From contig JAEETH010000012.1 of NCBI GenBank assembly GCA_016290215.1, positions 1 to 64,000 of the forward strand: DNA of 64,000 nt, given 5' to 3'. Position numbers and translations under genes: made by a program. The stretch comes from Bacteroidales bacterium. GTDB taxonomy: Bacteria > Bacteroidota > Bacteroidia > Bacteroidales > F082. Positions within the stretch are counted from its first letter, which is position 1, and the number at the start of each line of letters is the position of its first letter. This document shows positions 23,152 to 32,100 of this stretch, one piece after another. The notes beneath the pieces were generated by a model. That model saw nothing but the letters and a program-made list of their open reading frames with translations, was not told the origin of the DNA and ran no database searches.

Positions 23152-25689
23152 TTATCGCTCAACGACAATGCGTTTGGAGATAGTTCCATCCTCCGTCTTG
23201 ACACGCAACAGAAAGAGCCCTTCAGACATATTTTGCAAATCAATAGTCGTTTGAGCATCCGCAACTTCCTTGTTTATCACACACTGTCCCAAGGTATTAT
23301 AAACCGACACCTCTATCATGCCTTCCGCTTCGATGGTAACGAATTGTTTCGTCGGATTGGGATAAACCTTAACCAAATTATCATGCTCTTCAACACCAGT
23401 AGGTGAGAAATAGGCATGCAACTCAAAGACATTAGGATAGTACAAACGATTGGCTGGCGCCGAGAGGCAGTCCAAATCACGGTAATAGGCATAAAGACGA
23501 TAGTAATAGTCGCCCTCCTGCAATGCAGAATTGTCGACATAACTGACCGCGGAAGCACCCAACAACTTGACACGACGGTATTCGCCATCACCGTCCTTCC
23601 TATAGAGGTAATAACCCGTAAAACCATCATTGGGTTGCGGTGCCTCCCATTTCAGCTTAACTCGGTAATTATTAGTATAATCAAAGTCCAAATTGCGCGG
23701 CGGATAGCAAGGTCCAGCCGTGGCACATGACTCATTGGAATAATCACCGCTCTCACCGCCTTGGCAGAGCACGCCTACACGGTAACAATGTCCGCCCAAA
23801 GTTACTGTCTCATCAAGGAAGGTGTTGCCAGAGGGAATGAGGCGATAAAGCATGTCGTCACGATAAATCTGATAGCCATAGCCTGGGTTCTCTACAGCAT
23901 CCCATGTGAGCAAAATCGCATCCTCCTGGGGTATGGCGACGAGATCCAAAGGAGCGTCGCAAATCATCTCGTTTCCACAACTGTTGTTGGTCTCAAAGAA
24001 AACGCCTACAGGCAAGTCGTCGGAAGAGCCCGAATAGGAATAGACGGTGTGGCCAGTCGCATCCTTGATGACAAAAGCCAGCTGACTGACCGTTTCTTCA
24101 GGAGCCGTCCAGCCAAAGCACACGCGGCCCAAAGGCAGCTCGTGCTCGACTTGTGATGTCGTATACGTGTTAACTGTCATACTGGTGATTTCGCGCCCTG
24201 TGGCCGAATACGCGGTAATGGTGCCACCCTCCCAACCTTGGAGATTGGTGGTGGTCATGATGATGCGCCAGGTGCAGAAAGGTCCAACCAACACTTTCAT
24301 GGCATTGGCGTGTTTTCCGACACGACCATTGGCAACGACATAGACAGCATAATGGAACACATCGAAACGCGGAACGGCAGCATCCTCAAACTCAAGCGTT
24401 GCTCCAGGAACGACATCGGTCAAGGTCGCGATGACTTTGTTGTCGCGCAACACAATAACTTGCTCAATGGCCTCCAAAGCTGTTCCATCGAGGGTGGCTG
24501 TGGGATTAGTCCAACTGAGGCGCACCTTGAGGTCGGTATCATTAACGGGAACCGCTGTAAAGTCTGCAGGTTGCGAAGGGGTTTGGTTGTAGACCTCGGC
24601 AGGCACAAAATTGAACATGGCATCGGCAGGATGCGTATAGGGCGCATCGTCGATGAGATACCAACCATCGGAGCCACCGCCCCAACCCAAGTTGAAGTGG
24701 TAATAGTCGTTGTCGTCATAGCCGTCGCAAACGAAAGCATGGCAGCCGCCGTCCTCGCAACCACCATAATACATCGGCCAGCCCATGTCGAACTGCTCGC
24801 GCACCATGGTCTTCCATTCTTCAGTCTCATAGTCATCACGACGGAGCTGCACATTAGCTTCGCTATAGTTGAAATAATCATGCATCACCCCTGGAATGGG
24901 ACCCGAGGCGCCACCGCTACCATCAGGGCCATAGCCCATGTCGATGGTCACACCGCAATGGAAGCACAAAGTGCCTGTGGCTAACTTCTCGGCTTCTGAA
25001 GAATTGTTGTCCAACACATTGGGCATGTTGTCCCAATCGTAAATGGTGTTGCCAAAGTCAGCGCAAATCTGACCATAGTCATCATGAGTATAACAGTGGC
25101 TGCCAATGCCTTGGGCGGGATTTGCCCAAAAACGCATCAACTGCGACATGGCCGTGGCGAGACAGCCTACGATGGCATGACCGCCCGAACCATTAGGATC
25201 CTCGGGGCAGCAATAATTGTAAGGATAAGTCTGATTCCATTGGGTCTGGCAAAAATAGCCCGTTCCTCTCCCACCGTATTTGGAAACCAGTCTGCCGTGT
25301 TCAAGCACCGAAGCCCATTCCGCCGCCACATCGGGAGTGGCAACTGCTTGGTGCAACTGCAACATACACTCAGCCACACCGTCAAGATAATAGGCCAACG
25401 CGGGCGGAATGTTGGAAGCATCAAATGCCGATTGGTCTGAAAAACCAATAACAGGGCGATGCGCATCGTCACCAGCAATGATGACAAAGCCATGGTCGCC
25501 AACATTAAACACGAAAAACGCCTCGTCAATACCCGTGTAGACGAGTTCAGGCATAGCACGCTCCATGGCGAATTGCGTTGTGGCATATTTCTGGGCAACA
25601 GTTATGGCAAGACTGCGATTAATGGGCTTGGCTTGAAGAGCCATTATACTGATAATCAGTACAGAGATACATAATACTATCTTTTTCAT
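23152..25689 (-). CDS. Secreted C10 cysteine peptidase with fibronectin-like domains and T9SS sorting domain
   Basis: An 845-residue exported protease: signal peptide (MKKIVLCISVLIISIMALQA), propeptide (to about 125), C10 domain with catalytic Cys176 (VGCLATAMSQ) and His317 (GGCHAFVCDGYDD), then HFNLGWGG. Two or three fibronectin-type modules follow (VRLSWTNP about 390, ILLTWDAV about 590, VKLKWEAP about 680), with an adhesin-like segment between. The C-terminal T9SS type A domain (VYPNPTKQFVTIEAEG ... EGLFLLRVKT ... RIVVER) directs export. It is the second C10 peptidase in the window; its accessory domains differ from those of the 13703 protein. Confidence 0.9.
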   Translation of the reverse strand: MKKIVLCISVLIISIMALQAKPINRSLAITVAQKYATTQFAMERAMPELVYTGIDEAFFVFNVGDHGFVIIAGDDAHRPVIGFSDQSAFDASNIPPALAYYLDGVAECMLQLHQAVATPDVAAEWASVLEHGRLVSKYGGRGTGYFCQTQWNQTYPYNYCCPEDPNGSGGHAIVGCLATAMSQLMRFWANPAQGIGSHCYTHDDYGQICADFGNTIYDWDNMPNVLDNNSSEAEKLATGTLCFHCGVTIDMGYGPDGSGGASGPIPGVMHDYFNYSEANVQLRRDDYETEEWKTMVREQFDMGWPMYYGGCEDGGCHAFVCDGYDDNDYYHFNLGWGGGSDGWYLIDDAPYTHPADAMFNFVPAEVYNQTPSQPADFTAVPVNDTDLKVRLSWTNPTATLDGTALEAIEQVIVLRDNKVIATLTDVVPGATLEFEDAAVPRFDVFHYAVYVVANGRVGKHANAMKVLVGPFCTWRIIMTTTNLQGWEGGTITAYSATGREITSMTVNTYTTSQVEHELPLGRVCFGWTAPEETVSQLAFVIKDATGHTVYSYSGSSDDLPVGVFFETNNSCGNEMICDAPLDLVAIPQEDAILLTWDAVENPGYGYQIYRDDMLYRLIPSGNTFLDETVTLGGHCYRVGVLCQGGESGDYSNESCATAGPCYPPRNLDFDYTNNYRVKLKWEAPQPNDGFTGYYLYRKDGDGEYRRVKLLGASAVSYVDNSALQEGDYYYRLYAYYRDLDCLSAPANRLYYPNVFELHAYFSPTGVEEHDNLVKVYPNPTKQFVTIEAEGMIEVSVYNTLGQCVINKEVADAQTTIDLQNMSEGLFLLRVKTEDGTISKRIVVER

Positions 25690-25737
25690 TTTCAGGACAA
25701 TTTTCTATTTAACTACGTTGATTCTCCGAATTGCCTG

Positions 25738-25745
25738 CAAATGTA
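25738..25745 (-). promoter_or_regulatory. Bacteroidota -7 element for the C10 peptidase gene
   Basis: It reads TACATTTG on the minus strand, 48 bases before the ATG at 25689. Confidence 0.6.
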
Positions 25746-25756
25746 GTATTAATTTC

Positions 25757-25920
25757 TTAAGTAACTGTTTAAAATTAAACTACCTATTCATTTGACACGG
25801 GACACGGGACTTCGAGACGCGGGACAAGTCCAATGACTCGCGTCTCGTGTCTCGCAGTCTCGCGTCGAATACGTAAGCTAAATTTGCTTAAGTAGATGAG
25901 CAGAATTAGTTTACATAAAA
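25757..25920 (+). repeat. Modular intergenic repeat, ACGGGAC core
   Basis: The border TTAAGTAACTGTTTAAAATTAA leads into a core of GACACGGGACACGGGAC, GAGACGCGGGAC and complementary TCGCGTCTCGTGTCTCG units. It ends with a border containing AAGCTAAATTTGCTTAAG and GTAGATGAGCAGAATTAG. It runs directly into the next element (25921-26052). Together they occupy the gene-free stretch 25690-26049. Confidence 0.75.
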
Positions 25921-26052
25921 GGCAAGAGAAATTGGCCGTCAGCAATCAGCCATCAGCTGTCAGCCACGGTACTACCGAGCTGATAGCTGACGGCTGATAG
26001 CTTACAGCTAAGAAGCTTATAATAATGTCGATTAATTTTGAACAATTACTTA
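25921..26052 (-). repeat. Modular intergenic repeat, TCAGC core, copy 2
   Basis: Its reverse complement matches 5340-5450 nearly base for base (GTAAGCTATCAGCCGTCAGC and GGCTGACAGCTGATGGCTGA). Its outer border TAAGTAATTGTTCAAAATTAA begins with the TAA stop codon of the alpha/beta hydrolase gene. Confidence 0.8.
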
Positions 26053-26730
26053 TCTACTTAAAAAATCCTCCACTACCTTATTAAATGCCTCCGCGTTCTT
26101 GTTTGCCACAAAATGGTCACCTTCAACAAAGGCCAATTGGGCATTAGGCAAACTCTTATATATCAGTCTTGTATGCGATTCATTAATCATGTCTTTCGTA
26201 CCTGCAACGACCAATACAGGCATCGTCAGACGGGCCAATTCAGAAGGGTCGATATGCGGCTCGTTGACCATCAAACCGAGCATTTCGGCATTTTGCTTGG
26301 CTTTTTCCGATTTGTTGGAAAACAATTTTGCTATACGATAACCGACCTCGATAGGCCATTGGTACAAAGGCTTCACACCACTTGGGAAAAGGTTAGCTCC
26401 GTTAAGAATCAGTTTTTCAACCCTTTCTGGATATTTCAAGGCGAATTCCAATGCGATATTTCCACCATCAGAGAAGCCCAAAATGATGGCTTTTGTAATG
26501 TTTATAGCATCCAAAAAATCTTTTAGGTCTTTCGCAAACTGTTTTATCGCAAAAGGCTTCTCGCCTCGAGGTGATTGGCCATGCCCTCTCGTATCTATGG
26601 CTATGACTCGATAACTCTTTGAAAAATGCGCTATTTGTTGCACGAAATAGCTGCTGTCCTCGCCATTGCCATGAAGGAAAACCATGGGCTGGCCTTGACC
26701 TTGTTCTATGAAGTTTAGTTGTATATCCAT
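26050..26730 (-). CDS. Alpha/beta-hydrolase
   Basis: A 226-residue cytoplasmic hydrolase of the alpha/beta fold. The oxyanion-hole segment FLHGNGEDSSYF, the nucleophile elbow GFSDGG (Ser about 95), the acid in VVAGTKDMI (Asp about 178) and the base in VEGDHFV (His about 206) form a full triad. The substrate cannot be predicted; esterases and lactonases look like this. The stop codon is provided at the border of a repeat element, and the upstream spacer is a GCGGCGGC palindromic element. Confidence 0.85.
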   Translation of the reverse strand: MDIQLNFIEQGQGQPMVFLHGNGEDSSYFVQQIAHFSKSYRVIAIDTRGHGQSPRGEKPFAIKQFAKDLKDFLDAINITKAIILGFSDGGNIALEFALKYPERVEKLILNGANLFPSGVKPLYQWPIEVGYRIAKLFSNKSEKAKQNAEMLGLMVNEPHIDPSELARLTMPVLVVAGTKDMINESHTRLIYKSLPNAQLAFVEGDHFVANKNAEAFNKVVEDFLSR

Positions 26731-26754
26731 TCGTTGTTAGTTGTTTTCGATTTG

Positions 26755-26889
26755 GAGTTTCCCCTTCGGGGAAGGGAGTATTTTGTGTTTTTGTAAACTG
26801 CGGCGGCAAACAAAACCTACTAATCGTAAGTGTTACAAGCCGCCGCTAAAATACAAAATGCAACACTCCATTCCTGCAGGGAATCCCTA
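26755..26889. repeat. GCGGCGGC palindromic element, copy 1
   Basis: Outer arms (GAGTTTCCCCTTCGGGGAAGGGAG and CATTCCTGCAGGGAATCCCTAC) surround a central stem TGCGGCGGC/GCCGCCGC, with further pairing of TTTTGT and ACAAAA blocks. It lies between the alpha/beta hydrolase and AlkD-like genes and overlaps the stop codon of the latter. Same family as 36746-36874 and 60597-60731. Confidence 0.8.
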
Positions 26890-27597
26890 CATAAACTTTT
26901 TCCTTTCTTCATCCGAGAATTTTTCAATCGCATACCGCAACATGGTGCGCGGCATGGTCTTATATCGTGTTGAAAGCCAGCATTTCAGCCGTTGTTCATC
27001 GCGTTTGCCCGCTTCACGGAGCAGCCAACCAACAGCTTTTTGCAACAAGTCATGCAAAGGCTGTGGCTTGGCTAAAAAGATGTCTGCAATGTCGTAAGTG
27101 TCGTCCAATTGTCCATGGCGGAGAAACTGCATCGTGCTCACCATCCCGATACGTTGCTCCCAAAGGGTTTTGCCATCGCGGGCGAGGTCGTAAAGCAAGG
27201 TTCTGTCCTTATCCAACAGCCACGTGCCAAGCAGTTCATAACAGGATAAGTCGACCAAATCCCAGTTATTAATAAACTCGGTATGAGCAAGATAGAAAGC
27301 AACACAACGTTTTTGCGAAGCCTTGTCTTTCTTGGCTTGTTTGAAGATTTGCACCAAAGTCAAAAGGGCCGCCAAACGGATTTCATGGTACTCGGAACTG
27401 ATACAAGCCTCCAAATCGTCGAATGTGGTTTCTTTCCAGCATTGTTTCACCACTTCGCGGGTGACGGGCACCTTGATACCGAGGAACTTGTCGCCCTCAC
27501 CGTATTGGCCTTTGTCCGTCTTGAAAAACCGCGACAGATTGACGGCCTGCTCGGGGTCTTGCCGAGATAGGATTTCATTGTAAAGTTTGCAGTTCAT
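26887..27597 (-). CDS. DNA alkylation repair protein (AlkD-like HEAT-repeat glycosylase)
   Basis: A 236-residue all-helical protein of the AlkD family, which excises positively charged alkylated purines. Family marks are the early GDKFLGIKVP loop, the helix EIRLAALLTLVQIF, and the conserved NNWDLVDLSCYELLG segment containing the catalytic-site Trp and Asp. WEQRIGMVSTMQFL and LQKAVGWLLREAGK also fit. Length is normal. Its ATG overlaps the stop of the acyltransferase gene by 4 bases (ATGA), so it is translated with it from one operon. Confidence 0.88.
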   Translation of the reverse strand: MNCKLYNEILSRQDPEQAVNLSRFFKTDKGQYGEGDKFLGIKVPVTREVVKQCWKETTFDDLEACISSEYHEIRLAALLTLVQIFKQAKKDKASQKRCVAFYLAHTEFINNWDLVDLSCYELLGTWLLDKDRTLLYDLARDGKTLWEQRIGMVSTMQFLRHGQLDDTYDIADIFLAKPQPLHDLLQKAVGWLLREAGKRDEQRLKCWLSTRYKTMPRTMLRYAIEKFSDEERKKFM

Positions 27598-28703
27598 GAT
27601 TTCTTCTTTTTAATACCCAACACACACCACCTAACAAACGGTATCCTGCGAATAATCTCGTACAGTAGCGGCGAAATGGTCATCACTGCCACAAAAAGGA
27701 TGACATACATCATCCAAGGAGCTAAGGATGTGTACACCTTCATCATGTAGCCCAACGCCGCAATGACCAGATAATGAACGATATAAATTCCGTAGCTGGA
27801 ACGGGTCATATAGCCCGCAAAGGTTCCAGTGCGATCAAACTTTGCCTTGAACCAGCCCATCATCGCCAAGCACATCAGCCATCCATAGAGGCAATTGAGC
27901 GGACTACCCAAATATTGCGGTGATGTGTTGTCTTGCCCGAAAGTGGTGACAATCAACACTGTGCCAGCGACAACAGCACTCACTATCAGCGGAATCCAGA
28001 CTTTCTCCAATTTTTCTTGTACCTCGTCGTGCGCGAACACGAAATAGCCCAACAAGAAGGGAACCAAGTAAAAGAAAGGCTTGTACAAGTTCAAGAGGCC
28101 ATCGAGACTTTCTGGACGTGGATTCTTGATGAGTGTTTGCTCACCCGCCCAAAACAGCACGCCTAAAAGGATAATGACCACGTAATTGGCTTTTCCACAC
28201 CAGTTGTAGAGCTTGTCTTTCCGATCGATGGCCCGAACAAGCAACAGCACCAAGCACAGCAGCCACAACACTTGGATGAACCACAACGGCCCTGTGCCGC
28301 TGACAGCCATGATGAAATACTTTACTATCGCCGGAACGTCGTCAAACACGCCTTGCCTTGATGCCACAACGGTATTGAAATAACCCACCATCCAATGGAA
28401 CACGAACAAACCGATAGTTCCTGGCACCAACAGTTTACGAGTGCGGGCCTTGAACCATTCTTTGGCCGACTGCTTTTCGAGTGCATAGCGCGAGCCGATG
28501 CCTGCCAAGATGAACAATAGCGGCATGAAAAATGGATAGAGGATATACATTACAACATCTTGATATTGCGGGTATTCAGGGTATTCACCGAAACCACCGA
28601 TGCCGCCAAAAACGCCTTTGTTGTTGTAAAAATAAATGACGTGGTAAAACAGCACCAAAAGCACCGTCACCCAACGTAAATTGTCAATCCAATGTTTTCT
28701 CAT
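27594..28703 (-). CDS. Membrane acyltransferase (acyltransferase family 3)
   Basis: A 369-residue integral membrane protein with about ten hydrophobic segments. The N-terminus RKHWIDNLRWVTVLLVLFYHV has the early Asp-Arg and the His that are typical of the acyltransferase-3/OpgC superfamily, which O-acylates sugars or exported polymers. The acceptor is unknown. The ATG overlaps the stop of the AbrB-like gene (ATGA at 28700-28703) and its own stop overlaps the AlkD-like start, giving a tight three-gene operon. Confidence 0.8.
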   Translation of the reverse strand: MRKHWIDNLRWVTVLLVLFYHVIYFYNNKGVFGGIGGFGEYPEYPQYQDVVMYILYPFFMPLLFILAGIGSRYALEKQSAKEWFKARTRKLLVPGTIGLFVFHWMVGYFNTVVASRQGVFDDVPAIVKYFIMAVSGTGPLWFIQVLWLLCLVLLLVRAIDRKDKLYNWCGKANYVVIILLGVLFWAGEQTLIKNPRPESLDGLLNLYKPFFYLVPFLLGYFVFAHDEVQEKLEKVWIPLIVSAVVAGTVLIVTTFGQDNTSPQYLGSPLNCLYGWLMCLAMMGWFKAKFDRTGTFAGYMTRSSYGIYIVHYLVIAALGYMMKVYTSLAPWMMYVILFVAVMTISPLLYEIIRRIPFVRWCVLGIKKKKS

Positions 28704-28909
28704 TTCGTCAGGCCTCCCATCGCTTGATTGAGGATTTCTTGAAAAACTTCCGTTTTCAGCATTGCGATACCTTTTTGGTCACCCAGCACCATAAGGTTGT
28801 CACCAGGCTTGATATTATACTGTTCACGTGCCTCCTTGGGGATGACGATTTGGCCTCTTTCGCCCACTTTCACTACACCGAAGATATATTTTCCGTTTTC
28901 TGCTTCCAT
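28700..28909 (-). CDS. AbrB/MazE/SpoVT-type DNA-binding protein
   Basis: A 69-residue swapped-hairpin transcription factor. The AbrB core GVVKVGERGQIVIPKEAR...YNIKPGDNLMVLGD is complete. I place the start at the ATG at 28909: an upstream in-frame ATG at 28945 would sit at the very start of the transcript predicted from the -7 box at 28955-28962, and the family begins close to this point. It is the first gene of an operon with an acyltransferase and an AlkD-like gene and probably autoregulates it. No toxin partner is visible, so antitoxin function is less likely. Confidence 0.85.
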   Translation of the reverse strand: MEAENGKYIFGVVKVGERGQIVIPKEAREQYNIKPGDNLMVLGDQKGIAMLKTEVFQEILNQAMGGLTK

Positions 28910-28954
28910 AATGATTTGATTGATGTGATTAGTATGAAAATTCATATTTTGATG

Positions 28955-28962
28955 CAAAAGTA
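28955..28962 (-). promoter_or_regulatory. Bacteroidota -7 element for the AbrB-like operon
   Basis: It reads TACTTTTG on the minus strand. It excludes starts upstream of it and favours the ATG at 28909. Confidence 0.65.
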
Positions 28963-29048
28963 TGAATAATTTAAACACCATGTCCCTTTTTTCTACAAAA
29001 AATCTCCAATTCATTTTCGTAAGGTCGAGAAAATGAAATGTTTTTTTC

Positions 29049-29056
29049 TATTTTTG
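29049..29056 (+). promoter_or_regulatory. Bacteroidota -7 element for the C25 peptidase gene
   Basis: TATTTTTG, 63 bases before the ATG at 29120. It is divergent from the AbrB-like operon promoter. Confidence 0.65.
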
Positions 29057-29119
29057 CGGTCATTATTATGGGTATTTTGCCAAAACATTCATCGAACATA
29101 ACAATTAAATTACAATAAG

Positions 29120-32100
29120 ATGAAAAGACTAACCATCCTTATTCTATTGGCCATGAGCACCCTTTTCGCCATGGCTCAGACTAGCCGTATCGACTTGCGC
29201 AGCGAGTCGAAGGCCGAATGTGTCAGTAGCGACATGACGAGCCTCAAGGCTTCATTCTCATTCTCCTCCATCGAGGCAGAGGATTATCAAACCGAGCGAG
29301 GCGTGTTTTCTTGGATCAGTTTGCCCAATACGGTCCTCGGCGGCAATGAAGGCGACCCCCAAGTGCCCGTTGTGAACGAGCTTATCGCCCTACCCATCGG
29401 AGCCCATCCTCGTATCGAGATTACAAGCTTCAGTAGCACCGATTACCGACTCGAAGACTATGGCATCCACACTTTGATGCCGCGCCAGCCTTCGTTGCGT
29501 AAGGACCAAAATCCCGAGGATGTGCCTTTCGTTTATAACGCTTCCGCCTATCAAACCCGTGGCCTTGCCTCAGCGCCTCGTGCTTCTGTCAACGTGGACG
29601 GCTTCATGCGTGGCGTTCAAGTCGGCAAGATGTGCATTGAACCTGTCAGCTACGACCCCGTCAACAACACGATGCGCGTTTTCAACGACATCAAGGTGAA
29701 AGTCCATTTCGATGGCGGCGATGCTCAAGCCACGGAAGACCAGCTTATCAGAACCTATAGCCCTTATTTCGACATCATCTACAAGCAGCTGTTCAATGGC
29801 CGTGCCGTGTTGGATGTTTATTCCGACCACCCAGACCTTTACACCACACCCGTCAAGATGATTGTCATCACCACCCCGACCTATGCTAACAATACCACAT
29901 TCCAAAACTGGGTCACATGGAAAAAGCAAAAAGGTATTTACACCACAGTTTATACCACCAATGACACAGGCACGAGTGCTTCGAGCATCAAGTCGTTCAT
30001 CCGCAACTGCTACAACAGTGACGCACCGACTTTCGTCGTCATTGTGGGCGACAAAGCTGATGTGGCAGGCAGCCAAACCGGTTCCGCCTCCAATAAAATC
30101 ACTGACTTGTACTATTCCAGCACCACCGACAGTGACCTCTATCCGGAAATGTTCTTGAGCCGTATGCCGATTTCGTCCACTACCGAGTTGACCAACCTGC
30201 TCAACAAGACATTGACTTACGAGCAATACACGATGGCAAATCCATCTTATCTTGACGAAACATTGCTTATCGCTGGTTGGGACAGCAACTGGACATCAAG
30301 AGTAGGCAAACCCACCATCCAATATGCCAACACCTATTATTTTAATTCGTCAAATGGCATCACCCCACACGTCTTCCTGACCACAGGTTCAGGTCAAACC
30401 ACCTGCTACAACTACATCAATCAAGTTGGTTTCGTCAACTACACCGCCCACGGTTCGGAAACTGGCTGGGCCGACCCGAGCTTCTCCGTCAGCAATGTCA
30501 ATTCGATGACCAACAACGACAAGTATTTGTGGGCCATGGGCAACTGCTGCCTGGCCGCCGACTGGGGCTACAGCGGAACCTGCCTTGCCGAGGCTTTTCT
30601 GAGAGTTGCCAACAAAGGTGCTTTCGGTTACATCGGTTCCTGCCCGAGTTCTTACTGGTACGAAGATTATTATTTCGGTGTAGGCGCAACCTCCGTCATG
30701 AACCAAATGCCCACACAAGCACAAACCTCAACGGGTTGCTACGATGCCATGTTTGACGACACTGGTTTCAACACTTTGAACTCAGTGCCTTTCATCGGCA
30801 ACCTCGCCGTGGCTTACGCTCATGCCGGCAGTTACTCCTCCAGTGTTTCCGACAAATACTATTGGGAAGCTTACCATACTTTGGGTGATGGTTCTGTGAT
30901 GCCTTATCATAAGAATCCTGATGCCAATGTGGTCAGCCACGACCCCACTTTCCCTGCTGGTGCTACTGCTTTCACGGTCAGTGCCGTCCCTGGATCCTAC
31001 GTCGCCATTACCCAAAACAATGAAATCATCGGTGTGGCTTTGGTTCCTTCCTCTGGCACCGTCAATGTGCCCGTCACCCCTGTGACCACTGGCCAAGTAA
31101 TGGTTGTGGTCACGCGCCAACAGCGTCAGCCTTACATCACGACACTCCAAGTAGCCGGCCAAGCTTCTGAATACACTATCACTGTGTCGGCCAACCCGAC
31201 CAATGGCGGTACCGTCAGTGGCGCTGGCACTTTCGCCACGGGCTCAACCCGCACCGTCACTGCAACACCCAATACGGGATACAACTTCGTCAACTGGACT
31301 GAAAACGACAATGTGGTCTCCACCAATGCCAGCTATTCCTTTACCTTGAATTACAACAGAAACCTTGTTGCCAACTTCGCTCTCCAAACCTTCACCATCA
31401 ATGCCTCGTCAGAGCCTGCTGTGGGTGGCTCGGTTACTATGAGTGGCAATAGAGACACCTTTACCTACGGTTTCGAAAGTGGCACCCTGCAAGGCTGGAC
31501 GGCCAGTAACAACGATAACGGCTCAACGACATGGGCTGTGGGACAAAATGGCTATAATCCAGCTGGTACATCTAGCACTGTTTATACTACGCACGGCGGG
31601 AATTATTATGTAGGCTCCGTGTACGATGGATCAAATGCCGTTGACGATTGGCTGATCTCACCTCAGTTTATGCTTGGCGGCAGCATGAGTTTCTATATTA
31701 AGATTACAAACACCAGCTATACGGATTACTACTCTGTACTTTTGTCAACAGGAGGCAACGCTATCAGCAATTTCACTACCACGTTAGTATCCTCGACCCG
31801 AGTAACCTCCACCAACTACTCCTTAGTGACCGTCGACCTAAGCGACTATTCAGGCCAAGGCTATGTGGCTATTCGCCATACTGCCGCTGCCGACCAAGCT
31901 TCTTTGTTGGTTGACGACATCACCCTTGTGGAAGGTGAAGACCCCACCCATGCCAGTGGTGTTTTCAACTACGGACAGACCTGCACCGTCACTGCCACGC
32001 CTAACTCAGGATACCATTTCGTGAATTGGACCGAGAATGGCAGCGCGGTTTCAAGCAACGCCAGCTACTCTTTCACCGTCAGTGCCAACCGCAACCTTGT

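Noticed and set aside
29570..30226. A 218-codon minus-strand frame inside the C25 peptidase gene
   Set aside because: Antisense shadow of the propeptide and catalytic domain; no motif.
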